Part shown: piece by piece, positions 32,590 to 43,697 of the stretch | Position numbering within the stretch: position 1 is the stretch's first letter | Layout: every line of letters starts with the position of its first letter | From: Ryuthela nishihirai | Lineage: Eukaryota; Arthropoda; Arachnida; Araneae; Heptathelidae | Direction: 5' to 3' | DNA length: 64,000 bases | Assembly: GCA_038380435.1 (NCBI GenBank) | Contig: JAWZYU010000019.1 | Location: 29,227,801-29,291,800 of the forward strand | Notes under the pieces: generated by a model | What the model saw: only the letters and a program-made list of their open reading frames with translations | The model's database searches: none | What the model was told of the DNA's origin: nothing | Position numbers and translations under genes: made by a program

Positions 32590-32725
32590 TGCGACGGGTA
32601 ATGAGGTATCGCCGACGCGTAACTCGAAGACATCTGTCATTGCTCTGTTACCATGGCAACACTATCGTCGGCGACATCCCCCAAGCGAACGCGTTGACGG
32701 CTGTGTTTGTATCGCGTCGCTGACA
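32590..32725. promoter_or_regulatory. CpG-rich patch with a perfect RFX X-box
   Basis: In AT-rich surroundings this patch has many CpGs (GCGACGGG, CGCCGACGCG, CGTCGGCGAC, CGAACGCG, TATCGCGTCG). GTTACCATGGCAAC at 32647-32660 is a full palindromic X-box (GTTRCC-N2-GGYAAC), the binding site of RFX factors that drive ciliary genes. That, with the CpG density, suggests a promoter or enhancer (inference); no coding exon is resolved beside it. The frame at 32707-33009 has no recognisable domain. Confidence 0.5.
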
Positions 32726-33295
32726 GGTCGTTACATTATGTTAGCCATGATTCCGCTTCTGTCTTGTTTTCGCGATTCTTAAAGATGCTGTTGCTGCATC
32801 TAAGAGCGGCACCAGAAGATGAAATAAATCCTTTAAAAGAGAACACTATTTTTTTTCTTTTTCGTGTTTTTTCCCCTCACCTTTTTTTCATTCGGAAGAA
32901 TTGGACAGAGGGAAAAAATATATGCAAAACGAAAATACCCGAGAGTAGAGATTCGAGCAATAATGAGAATTTGTTTTTTTCTTCTCGAAACTTGCTCTTT
33001 GTAAGGTGATAGATTGGATGTTTTGAAGAAATGAACACGTGGAAGAATGGAACGTTCTTATCCGACTTAAAATTAAAAAGATGCGATCTTAAATGTTGAA
33101 AAATTTTCGCCTGGGCTTTATTACTCCCTGAATTAAATAAGGCACATGCAGGCCCAGACCTAGAGAAGAATATAGGGAGGGGGAAGAGAAATGGGGAGGA
33201 AGTAAGGGACTAGGGTGATGTTCCAACATTAAAATTTTCTCTTTTCTTCTGTGATTATTTAAAAATTTCTTCCAAAAATGCTGTAAATGTTCGAA
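32726..33295. other. Sequence beside the X-box, no exon resolved
   Basis: T-rich and A-rich runs. If the X-box patch is a promoter, a 5' exon could lie here, but no clear donor follows a credible frame. Confidence 0.35.
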
Positions 33296-33296
33296 T

Positions 33297-33598
33297 AGTA
33301 GCTCTGGCTACAATTTGCAATTTCTTTCTTGTATCCGACTACAATTTACAATATTTTTCTCAATCTAGCTACAATTTACAATCTTTTTTTTTTGTATCAG
33401 GCTACAATTTACAATTTCTTTCTTTTCTCCGAGTACAATTTACAATCGCCTTCCTGCATCCGTCTATAACTTACAATATCTTACTTGCATCCTGCAACAA
33501 TTTACAATATCTTTCGTGCATCCTGCAACAATTTACAATATCTTTATTGTATTTGGCAACAGTTTACAATTTCCTTCTTGTATCCGGCTACAATTTGA
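33297..33598. repeat. Tandem repeat, about 35-bp unit (GGCTACAATTTACAAT)
   Basis: About nine units of the type CCGGCTACAATTTACAATTTCTTTCTTGTAT, with gradual divergence (GCAACAATTTACAATATC in the middle units). Confidence 0.85.
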
Positions 33599-33989
33599 TC
33601 CCAAGCAAAAAAATTAAATTGAAACTAGACGTGATTTTATCTTTATCGCGCTGAATTTTTTCAAATAATATATATGAATATGTGATTAAAGAAAAATATG
33701 TACACCAAAACTCTTGTAATTTTTTGTATGAAAATTCTAGAAAGTTCTCCATGTCAAATGAAACTCTTTCGTAAAGGAACTGTATAATCCGCTTTCACGA
33801 AAAGGGAAAACGAACAAGCAAGCATCTAGTATCCCTGTGAGAGACCCGACAACTATTTAAACTCGGTGACTATTTGAAACATGGCTACCATTTACAAATT
33901 CTGCACTCTTATCCGCCTACAACTCAAGCACAGGCCCCGAGATATTTATGCCATATACCGTATACATTAAGTGGACACTATATAGGGCA
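33599..33989. other. Spacer, nothing recognised
   Basis: AT-rich; no gene or repeat member supported. Confidence 0.45.
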
Positions 33990-34085
33990 CAGTCGCTCAA
34001 AAAAGTTTCCGAACGCTATGGTTGATTACAGAATTCAGAAAAAAATATCTGGTAACGATTTTTCGGATACTTTTCTGAGCGACTG
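33990..34085. mobile_element. MITE-P, internally deleted
   Basis: CAGTCGCTCAAAA to CTGGTAACGATTTTT, then directly CGGATACTTTTCTGAGCGACTG. Both outer ends are kept, but most of the palindrome is lost. TA follows at 34086-34087. Confidence 0.85.
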
Positions 34086-34840
34086 TACAATACCATGCTC
34101 TATCAATACGAACTCAATAACTTTTTAAATAATCTCTTTTCGAAAAACTGTAACGGAAAATAATATAAAAATCTCAATGTCATCTATTTCAATCTAGATT
34201 TTCAACAATATGAATCTTTAGATAAGTATTTTTTTAGATAATTACGTTAATTGGAATATTCAAGAGCAACAATGTCGGTTTAAAAATTGCTTTGGAAAGT
34301 TAATTTAATAAAGCGAGATTCTCATATCGCCTCTGGCACATATGAAAATCTCGTTTTCAAAGATAAAGAAGTTTTTCCTTTACCTACTGTTTCATTCCTT
34401 AAAAGCTTTAATTTGAGATAGCGGATGATGGGAAAAATGCAAATAGTAATTATACATTAGTAATTATACAACATAAAAGTATTCGCCTTTTAATTCTACT
34501 ACTGAAGGAAATGCAACTATTTAGTTGCATTCCCCACAACTCTCAAAAAAATGAGTAAATTATCACTGTCAGTGGAATATCTTTTAAAAACTACTACTAT
34601 TTTTGAAATTTCTATCTATATATATTATTTGTAAAAGTTATTAATATTTTTGCTGTTTCATCATTTCAGTGATCTGTAAAGATATATATATTAAATATGC
34701 TAAGTATTTGAAAAATGCGAATTATATTTCATTAGTACCAATCATACTAAAAAAAGCCTCTAAAATAAAAATGATAACTTAATTATTATAAATGAACAAT
34801 TAATAATCTAAAATGAATATGATAACTTAATTATCATTTT
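34086..34840. other. Very AT-rich spacer
   Basis: No gene supported. Confidence 0.5.
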
Positions 34841-35745
34841 CATTGTTCCCAATCAAAACTTCATGAAGTTCACATTCCACCATCAAAATTTCATATTTCT
34901 ATCATTAACACCTCGTTGCAATATTCGTTTGAAATTTTGGAATTTCAATCTTTTCACCGTCAGAGGGCGCAATTATAGTGTCGAAAGATTACGAAAGCGC
35001 GAATCATAATATTTTATCAATTCCTATCTAACCCTAAAAAAGATTTTTTTATTTATCTCTAAATACAAACAATTTTCTGCTAAAACAAAAAAAAGTGTCC
35101 CCCCCCCCCCTGGGTCTAACAAGTCAATTCGTTCTTGCCAATGGAAATATCATGGCGTTCACATTCCACTACCGAAATTTAAAATTTCTAGCTTAAATAC
35201 GTCGTTTCCAATATTCGTTTAAAATTTTGGAATTTGCAAATTTTTCTACAGTTAGAGGGAGCAATTATAGTTTTCGGAAGATTTAAAAAGTGTGAATCAT
35301 AATATTTTATCAATTCCTATCTAGCCCAAATATAATTTTTCATTTATCTCTAAAAATAAACAATTATCTGTTGAAACTAAAAAGGTGTGTTTTCCTACCC
35401 CTACTGGGGATTTTTAAGGATTAGAATTTTAGGACTTTTTAGGGATTTTAGGAAATTTTTAGGACTTTTTAGGGGTTAGAAGGTATCTAAGGGTAACTCA
35501 TTGTTAGAAATGAAAACTTCGTGACCTTCACATTCCAATACCGAAGTTTCAAATTTCTAGCATAAATACATCGTTTGCAATATTCTTTTGAGATTTTGGG
35601 AAATTTCAACTTTTTCCACCGCTAGAGAGCATAATTATAGCTTTAGAGAGATCGGAAAGTGCATATTGTAATATTTCATCAATGCCTATTCAACACACAA
35701 AGAATTTTTAATTTATCTCCGTAAACAAAAACGGTCGATGTCTAT
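34841..35745. repeat. Tandem repeat, about 290-bp unit, three copies
   Basis: Each unit contains TTCACATTCCA, then AATTTC, CAATATTCGTTTGAAATTTTGG, AGAGGGCGCAATTATAG and TATTTTATCAATTCCTATCTA. The second anchor lies at about 34921, 35211 and 35580. The last spacing is about 78 bp longer because of an expansion of TTTTTAGGA-type sequence at 35395-35480. Confidence 0.8.
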
Positions 35746-35962
35746 AGACGGACAAATGACAAAGCGAAACGTTTCTTTGAAAACGATATAATAACAAACT
35801 AAAATAAAACTAATAACTATTATAATAAACTTTATTGATACGTGTAAGAGTATTTTTAGCAGTTCGCGTAATAATTCTGTTAACCTCGAAATTAATTTTT
35901 TTTGCAGAACGAGTGAGCTTGTTTTATATCCCACTTTCATAACTCTTTAAATACTAAACGCA

Positions 35963-36127
35963 TACTGATCTAAGGGACCTGGGTTTGAGCCACGGGTAAG
36001 GCATGGATGTTTGTGTTGTTTTCTGCTGAGGTCCTGCCAATCTCACAGACCTTCTGCTATGGCATATAAACTGACAGACTCCTGTCAGACCTCTGTGGCA
36101 GGCAGCTGCTTGAGGGGTATGTATTTT
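35963..36127 (+). repeat. SINE-T, 5'-truncated
   Basis: Starts at TACTGATCTAAGGG. B box GGGTTTGAGCCACGGG, then the body to GCAGCTGCTTGAGGGG and a T-rich tail. Confidence 0.9.
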
Positions 36128-36332
36128 TTTTTTATTTTTTATTCTATCCTTTGATTAGTCGGGAATAGTCCTCTTTCTGTCTTTGGATGGAATTCATCCC
36201 TGTAATTTCATTGGCACAATTGGTTCACTGCTGAAAATAAGATACTTGGGTACATCACTGTCATAAAAATAATTTTCTTAATCTAGATCATTGTGTTGGT
36301 CCAGCATTCTGTTTGATTTTAGAGATAAGTTG

Positions 36333-36642
36333 GTTGTTTAGCGCTAAGCGGTACTTTTTTTGCACACAAAGGGCTAAATGGCAAGATCACAAGGACCCAG
36401 GTCTCAGATTCTTTAACTTGTCAGTATATGGCTCTTTTGCACATGGGATCACTGCTTAACTACCAATACGAGGACAGCGGCTTTTCCAAGCCCATCGCTG
36501 CCCCCTTTCTCACCGAGGGCTAGGTTTGGGGGTGGGGAATAATCTGATTGCTGGCACAGTTGGGACCGAACTTAGGACCTCAATATTACGAGTTTAATGT
36601 TTTGTCCTCTGAGCCAAAGCCATCCCCCACAGGTGAGAAGAT
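36333..36642 (-). repeat. SINE-M copy with internal deletion
   Basis: GGTTGTTTAGCGCTAAGCGG to GATCACAAGGACCC, then a jump to TCTTTAACTTGTCAG and on to the inverted head. About 100 bases of body are missing. Confidence 0.75.
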
Positions 36643-36942
36643 CATCTAAAATATATATTTTTCTGATATTTTCCTTTTTTTTTAGTAACTTAATTTCTGT
36701 GAGTTATTCATCAATCAGAGAATGGCTAATAGGATTAATTTTCGTTACAAGCAATAGTTTAATGACCGAAGATTAAAAATATTGCAAACTTTAAAGATAT
36801 TCATAATCTTTCGTGTGTTGGGTACGTATTAATATAACTTCCCGCATTGACAAAATGAACAATCATTTATTTAATCCCTTAAAATAAAAAAATCCCATTG
36901 TTTTTATAACATTGTTGTTCAGGTTTAGCTTTTCTCAATAAA
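36643..36942. other. AT-rich spacer
   Basis: Nothing recognised. Confidence 0.4.
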
Positions 36943-37150
36943 TAAAAAAATAAATAATAAATGCCCCCTCAAGCAGCTGCTTGCCACAGAGGTCTGACAG
37001 GAGCCTGTCAGTTTATATGCCATAGTAGAAGATCTAAGATGATGGCAGGACCTCAGAAGAAAAACGATACAAACAGCCATGCCTTACTCGGGGCTCGAAC
37101 CCAGGTCCCTTAGATCAGTAGCCAAGCGCGCTAACCACTCGGCCATGGGA
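36943..37150 (-). repeat. SINE-T copy
   Basis: AAATAAATAATAAATGCCCCCTC tail, AAGCAGCTGCTTGCC, CTGACAGGAGCCTGTCAG, B box GGCTCGAACCCAGG, and inverted A box CTAACCACTCGGCCA. One of the best full-length copies. Confidence 0.95.
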
Positions 37151-37344
37151 CGGCGTTTTCTCGCTAGTCGTCCGAATTTTGTAGTTTTCAACGGTGCAAA
37201 TTCGAGATAATGATTTATTCGTAAGCGCGTATAGTAACAATTCATTACTTCCTCTCCAGCGAAAATGGGATTTTTTCATTTATCACTTTAAAAAACTTTG
37301 GTTCTCCTCCCTCCGACAGTAAGGGGGCAAATTGTTGTTGTCAG

Positions 37345-37570
37345 TTTAACCCCTTGGCCACCACTTCTATCTTCCGAATTTCAAATTTCCAGCATGGATA
37401 GATAGTTTGCAACAGCTCTTTAAAATTTCATTCATTTTCCATTTTTAACACCTTTTACGTCAGGTAATAAAATTAATTGAAGATTAGGAAAATGGGAAAG
37501 GAATTTTTCAATTATCTCTAAAAACCAAAAAATTTAATCTATCTATGCAGACGGAAAGGGTGGAAATAGT
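37345..37570. repeat. Diverged outlying copy of the 290-bp repeat
   Basis: CTTCCGAATTTCAAATTTCCAGC, GTTTGCAACAGCTCTTTAAAATTTC and AATTATCTCTAAAAAC match the order of the units at 34.8-35.7 kb. Confidence 0.5.
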
Positions 37571-39541
37571 AGCTCGTTTTCTGAAAACGAACAAATATGT
37601 TTTCGATAGTTTCTACAACTGTATACAATAGAGAAAATTAGTATATGACAGAATGTGGAAAAAAATAAGGTTGGGAAGAGAGGCATAGGACTTGATTTCC
37701 GTTTCAGTATAACATTTCCCCTTCATTTTGTGGGTATTTTTAAAAAAAAAATAAAAAATACACGAAACATAATTGTTAAATTTTTTTTTGCCTCTGTAAT
37801 CCATAGTAGCATTTAAGGGCTTGTCCTTTACAAGCTTCAAGGGATCTCAGTTGGAATATTGAGGAGAATAAAAGGTACAATTTTAAGCTTACTTTTATTC
37901 CCCCTCCCCCCCTCCTGCAAACGAATTTTCAATTTTTTCTCTTTTGCCCATTGGCTTAAAATAATACAAAGGCATAAATCCATATCGTGCAATTAATTCG
38001 AGAAAAATTCCTTTGTTAAAAGAAATCGCGTTTAGAGATCTTAGTTTATTTGTATGCAAATACCATGGAACATAGCGCTTGATAATTTGTCGCATCATTA
38101 ATGAAGAATCATTAGTGAATCTTCCACTTGATCACAACTTCAATCTAACGACGATAAAACTGCCCTAGACAAGATTACTTACAACTCAGCATTTTTGACA
38201 GGATTATATCTCGGCAATTTGGCAATCCTCATGTCATTTCTTCCAGTCAACTCTCAAGATAATATATAACCGTCGCCAAAGTGCCATACCCAAGAGGATG
38301 TGGAGAAAAATAAGAAAATCCAGAATACAGCTTCAATGCATAACTCAATTCATCTTTCCGACATAAAAATATATTGCATTTGCGATAGGGGTTGACGCCA
38401 CGCTTCGTGACATCCCCTTCAATGGTTCCCTCCCCCCTCCTCTCGAGAGCGAAGACACACGTGCTCTCGCTTCCTTTCCCTCTTGTTCTCAGGAATAGCA
38501 CAGTGTGCGAGCTGCTGTGTCATTAGTAAAGGCGTGAAGCCTAACGACTCAAGTTTCTCTGTAGCGATCGGTATTTCAATAAAAATGACTGGAGGATTAT
38601 GCCTACGGTGTAAAAGAGGAAAATGACCGAGGAGGCAATGGCAAAGAGCGAGAGAGAAGAGGGAGGAGAATAAGTGAGTTAAAGGATGGGAGGGCAAGGG
38701 TAGGGAAAGTTTGGTCGGTATAATTAACAGCAAGCATTGGCTAGGAAACGCCTTCGTCACCCAGGCTGCTTCTCTGTCCGAAACCTAGAGGGTAAGATGA
38801 ATGTGTTGTCGTCTTGTGGTGATTAATTAGGATTTCATGCCACATTTGGGGGAGGGGGAGCTTTTGTGCCATTGCTCCATGTTCCTAGACGGCGATTGTC
38901 ATCAGTCTTTGCAGACAAAATGATTTGTTCATTGCTTCCGGTTATGCTAGGATGAATAATGGAATATTATGGGCCACACATTATGGTTTTAAAATATCGC
39001 CTTGGCATTCACCTTAATGTCGAATTGACGACCTGAGAAGATGACTCCCGTGTTTAGTGGACGTCGCCGATCGTTACGATATTATAATGACAGCATTATC
39101 TTTTTCTGGAGTTGTGTGTGCTAAGGGGTTTTCTGAACGGACACCCGCACTCGAAGTGTGTGCTTCTGTATGAGGTGGAGCAAATTTTAATCATACTCAA
39201 TCAAATCCAATGGAATCATTTCGCAAAAGTGAATGCAGAATATATCGGGTTGGTAATTATTACGAATAACAGATATAGGGAGTCTCAGGAGTTTTACACA
39301 TTACGAGAAATCGTAGCAATTACGATTTGAAGATGATGATGAAACGAGTAGGAAAGACTTCCCGGATCTTGCGAGGTAAAAGTAGATTAAAGATGCAGTG
39401 TTGTTTTATGTCAACAGAGTTCTGGTCGCCTTTGTTAAACGATTATTTTCTGGAGCTTGATGATTTATCTAGTTTAAGAGATCTGGATGAAAACAACTAA
39501 TTGCTGTTTATAAAGAAATAAACAGATTTCCCCTCAAACAG
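37571..39541. other. Longest repeat-free stretch; no gene resolved
   Basis: About 2 kb with no recognised mobile element. 38390-38770 is less AT-rich and purine-rich on the plus strand (GAGAGAAGAGGGAGGAG). Frames here (38247-38501, 38419-38760, 39112-39330) lack domains and splice context. It could hold regulatory or intronic DNA of a host gene. Confidence 0.4.
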
Positions 39542-39893
39542 GGGTGGGGGTGGTTCCCAGGTTCGAGTCCGAGCTGAGCCAGCATTGAGATTTATCTATG
39601 CAAAATTTCCCGCCCTGCCCACGATCAGTAAGGGACACCTCTGGGCTTAGAAAGGCCGCCGTCCGTCGGATGGGACGTAAAGCGATGTCTCCCTGTGTGG
39701 GAGTTTCGGGAGATACCCTGTGCACGTTAAAGAACAAGCTGGATGGCCTTGATGGGAAGCTACCATCTGTCTTCTAGCAACATTCCCAACCTTCTCTGAG
39801 CTCTAGCGGTCCTTGTGACCTGGTCATTTAGCCCATCGTGTGTCATCGTTAGCCATCGTGTTTTATCTCGCACATGTAAAACAACCCAACATT
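39542..39893 (+). repeat. SINE-M copy with a deletion in its tRNA-like head
   Basis: GGGGTGGGGGTGG jumps straight to TTCCCAGGTTCGAG, so the A box and anticodon region are lost. The body is intact to GTAAAACAACCC. Confidence 0.9.
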
Positions 39894-40094
39894 AATATAA
39901 ATAACGTTTCGCTTAGTATTGTTTAAAATAAAATGTGACAAGGTATTTATTGCTGCCATCATATCTGATTTGGCTTCTATAAGATTTCAGTTTGATATTT
40001 CTGAGTTATAGCGTTGGTTAACTAGACTAGTGATTTTTCCTTGCCATAACTAAGGGACTGTAGAGGGATGTATTCTGAAGTTCGTCAGACTTAA

Positions 40095-40296
40095 AATTTG
40101 ATATTCCCAGTTTCTTGTCCCAGTTGTGCCCCAGTTCGGATTTTCTCCCTAATCTGACATTGAGGAGAAATGGGATATCAATGAGCTTGAAAAGACCGCC
40201 GTTCTGAAGACATGGCGTTAAGCTTTGGGGTCGTGTATAGGAGAGCCTTATCCTGTACATGTTAAATAACATAATGGATGACTCTGAGAGGAGATG
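40095..40296 (+). repeat. SINE-M, strongly diverged, left half of a fold-back pair
   Basis: CCCAGTTTCTTGTCCCAG, GGATATCAATGAGCTTGAAAAGACCGCCG, CATGTTAAATAACATAATGG. Confidence 0.65.
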
Positions 40297-40650
40297 GGGT
40301 TGGATTTCTTTACCTCTGAGAGGCACCTTTTTTACACATAATATGTTTACACACAATAGTCTATATGACCAGGTTACAAGGACTTCAAAGGTTCAGAGAA
40401 AGCTGGAGGGAGGAGACTAACTGAACAGCTGTTAGGAGATAGATGGAAGCCTCCCGTTAAGGCTATCTTCATGGGTGGCTTCCATCTATCTCCTAACAGC
40501 TCCATCTATCTCCTCAGCATGTTCTTTAATATGTTCAGGGTTTTTTCTTGCACTCAAAGCCACGGCTTAATGTCCCATCCGATGGACGGCGACCGCAGAA
40601 CGGGGTTAGTAGAGATAATTTTCAAAGCAAGCACAGTTGGGACTAGAAAC
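40297..40650 (-). repeat. SINE-M, right half of a fold-back pair, rearranged
   Basis: GGGGTTGGATTTCTTTACCTCTGAG at the 3' end. A short forward piece (GGCTTCCATCTATCTCCTAAC) sits near 40476-40515 before the reverse body resumes to GGGACTAGAAACG. Confidence 0.75.
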
Positions 40651-40764
40651 GTCTTACGTGAAAGAGTCAAGTTGCATGTCGTAAGGCACTCTATGTCTGT
40701 TAGAAGGTCTGAGCCATCATACAAGTGAGACGTGTCCTGTAAACGTCAGTCAGGATGTATTCAG

Positions 40765-41272
40765 TGAGACTTACTGCCTGGCCAAATTGTTATGAACGCT
40801 GCATCGTGCGCGAAGTACCACGAAATATTCAATTGTATGCAAAATGTTTAACTGAAGTGAGCATTCTACGTCACTACGAAGTGCTACAAAAGCCGTAAAA
40901 GGCATGGCGGAAAGCAAAGTCAAGTTCGACATGGGTTAGAAGGTTGATCTGACTGACTTCGAAAGGGGAGTCGTTGTCGGAGCTCGATGGGCAGGAGCAT
41001 TCCTAACAGAGGTGATAGAAATCAGCAGAAAATCACCGGTCAGAACATCCCAAGTGTATGAAGAAGAGCAACGGTATGGAAAAACGTCAGACAATCGGGG
41101 AAAATGCAGGAGAAAAAACGTTGTGATCGATACCGATAGGCGTTTGTTGGCACGAACTGTATTGCCAAAGAAAGCTGTTGCAGCTCATCAGCTGAGAGAG
41201 ATGATCCATTTCAAAGAGAATTGTCTGCACAGAACTGAAAACTTTAAAATTTGTGAACTTATCACGATATAC
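40765..41272 (+). pseudogene. Tc1-like transposase, N-terminal part
   Basis: The DNA-binding half of a Tc1/mariner transposase. From the ATG at 40904 the frame reads MAESKVKFDMG, one stop, then DLTDFERGVVVGARWAGAFL, the first helix-turn-helix motif of Tc1 transposases. SRKSPVRTSQVYEE (recognition helix), then GRKRxxx-like CRRKNVVIDTDRRLLARTVL and the second HTH (AVAAHQLREM) follow. The DDE catalytic part is absent: the element is cut at about 41272 where a SINE-M begins. A CCTGGCCAAATTGTTATG motif near 40778 looks like part of the left terminal repeat. Confidence 0.8.
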
Positions 41273-41276
41273 GAGT

Positions 41277-41478
41277 TGGGTTGGGTTGTTTTACCTCTGA
41301 GCTGCACTTTTTTGCACTAATTAATGAACTAAATGGTCAGGTTGCAAAGACCCCGAGGGCTCAGAGAAGGTGTAGGGGATGGACTGGACAGCTGTTGGGA
41401 GACACAGAGTAGCCTTCCGTCAAGATCATCTCGGGTGTTCTTTAACGTGTACAGAGTACAGCTCTCCTGCACACGGGG
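41277..41478 (-). repeat. SINE-M, 3' part, split by a LINE
   Basis: GGGTTGGGTTGTTTTACCTC to CTCTCCTGCACACGGGG. It continues at 42983 after the LINE. Confidence 0.9.
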
Positions 41479-42982
41479 GGCCCCTCCATGTTTGCACGGG
41501 TGTTCCGCACTTCGCCTGTTCAGAGTCTTTACGTTGAGACCATCGAATCATCTTTATTCGCCGTCAGCAGTTGTACCTGCAGTACGCCGCAAAATTGCGA
41601 TCCCTGTCAGGCCATTCCACCTAAAAAAAAACAACTGAAAACTGTTTTCAGTCCTCATTGGGAAATGTTATACCAGAATCGGCCGACTGCCTTTTGGTTT
41701 GCGTGTCCAAGCTACCTCAGAGATATCAACATCAGCCTCGATAGCTTTGCCCAATCGACAGCTGAGCCACTTCCACTATGGCTCGCTGTTTCTACTTCCG
41801 GTGACTTTCCTTTGCAGGAAAGGGAAAACCTTTACACCCGACAGCATGTACCAGTAACTCTTTGCCAGACATCGTGCTGATCACCCGGGCTTCTTGCCTG
41901 TCTTCACAGATGGCTCGAAGTCAGGCACATCAGTGGGATCAGCCAGGTCTGCTGTGATGTAATCATTGCAGACAGATCCCACAGCAGTGCTCCATCTTCA
42001 CTGCAAAGTTGCATGCTATCAACCTTGCCTTGGATTACGTGGCGGCTAAGCATCATCGTCGGTGTGTGTTTTATAACGACTCGTTTGGCTCTCTACAAGC
42101 CTTGATCTCGATGAGGCATCGACCTCACCCTCTTATGTCCAAGATCCGCTGGCAGCTCCATCGTGTGGTAGTCATTACCCCTGATCCCGACGTGACCGGC
42201 ACATAACAGAAGAGGATGGTAGTTATGACTTGATAGATGCTGCTGCCAAGTCAGTCACCCCCCTGTCCAACTCTCCACTGCCTGTTCCATACCTGTGTTT
42301 TACCATCGAGCTCTGGGCACAGTGGCAGAGATCTTGGTCTGAACAGGTCGGCACCAAACTTTTCGAGATCAAGCCCATTGCCAAACCGTGGCAATTAATG
42401 TTTCCGCAGGAATCGCAAGAAGGAAGTTGTACTTGCTGGGCTTCGCTTAGGTCATTCGTTTATCACTCATTCATTTCTTCTTCGGATGGACGACGAACCT
42501 AAATGCAAGTTCTCAGACATCATTTTAATTATTAAGCACATTTTAATCCATTGTCCCGCTTTTGACAGACGTTTTTTTTTTTATCTTTTAATTATTTACA
42601 TCTTTTATCAGATGAATCGCTTTTAATTTCTGTCTTTGATATTTTACGTTTTTCAGATAATTTTACACATATTTAGTATTTTAGTTCATTTTTACCTTTT
42701 GACATGCTTTTATACTAGAGTCCTATACACCCATTCGTTGTTTTTCTATTTTACAATTGCGAACTCTTTTTATCCTTGTTCTTATACACGTTGTTTGTTT
42801 TACATTTTGGTTTCTTGTTTTGTCCTTTACATTATTGTTGCTTTCATCCTCTTTGTGTGTTGCTTTTAACTTTTGGTTGAGGGTTCAATGACTTTTATCT
42901 GTTTATTTTTTGCTATATCTACCATGCATTTGGCGCAATATGGCCTTAGTTGCGCCATTAAATCTCAAGCAACCACACCAAA
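41479..42982 (+). pseudogene. I-type LINE, 3' part (end of reverse transcriptase to 3' UTR), 5'-truncated
   Basis: The same family as the minus-strand LINE at 50.8-54.4 kb. The frame starts in the thumb region (VFRTSPVQSLYVETIE, PHWEMLYQNRPTAFWFACPSYLRDINISLDSFAQ). An RNase H domain follows: FTDGSKSGTSVG near 41908 and a broken LHCKVACYQPCLG region. LIDAAAKSVTPLSNSPLP and LWAQWQRSWSEQVGTKL come next. Several frameshifts are present. After the stop at 42500 there is a T-rich 3' UTR of about 400 bp ending GGCGCAATATGG, CGCCATTAAATCTCAAGC and AACCACACCAAA. The insertion lies inside a SINE-M and is flanked by a 13-bp duplication. Confidence 0.88.
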
Positions 42983-43185
42983 CCCGCACATGGGGTAGGG
43001 TTTAACATCCCATCTGACGGACGGGGCCTTTCTAAGCTCATCGGTGTCCGCAACTGACCGGAGGGCAGAGTGAGGAGTTTTGCGGAGATAAATCTCAACG
43101 CTGATCCAGTGTGTGACTGGAACCTGGAAACTGAAATTACTAGCCTGACTTGCTACCGACTAAGTCATCCTGGCCCCAAATACCA
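42983..43185 (-). repeat. SINE-M, 5' part, split by a LINE
   Basis: Resumes at CCCGCACATGGGG (second copy of the target duplication) and runs through CCCATCTGACGGACGGG to the inverted head TGCTACCGACTAAGTC. Confidence 0.9.
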
Positions 43186-43312
43186 GAAGGTACACCCCTA
43201 CAAAAGGGACTGAGATTCGATATACACGTATACGACGAAGTATAAAGAAGGTGTTTAATAATTTGGCCATGCAATGTACGCTGTGGGTGTTAAAAGGTTA
43301 AATTTGTCGAAC

Positions 43313-43697
43313 AGTTGGGTTGTTTTACCTCTGAGCGGCACTTTTTTGCCACCATGGGCTAAATGGCCAGGTCACGTGGACCCCGAAGGCTCAGAGAAGG
43401 TTGGGGGAGGGGACCCACTGGAACAGCTGTTGGGAGACAGATGGTAGCCTCCCGTCAAGGCCATCCAGCGTGTTCTTTAACGTGCACAGGGTATGGCTCT
43501 CCCGCACACGGGGCCACGGCTTAACGTCCCATCCGACGGACGGCGGCCTTTCCAAGCCCATCGGTGTTCCCTACTGACCGTGGGCAGGGCGGGGAATTTT
43601 GCGGAGATAAATCTCAACGCTGACCCAGCTGGGACTCGAACCTGGAAACTACAGATTACGATCCTGGCGCGCTACCGACTGAGCCACCCCCGCCCCT
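43313..43697 (-). repeat. SINE-M, full length and close to family consensus
   Basis: From CAGTTGGGTTGTTTTACC to GAGCCACCCCCGCCCC. The head in reverse gives GGCTCAGTCGGTAGCGCGCCAGG and GGTTCGAGTCCCAGCTGGG. Confidence 0.97.
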
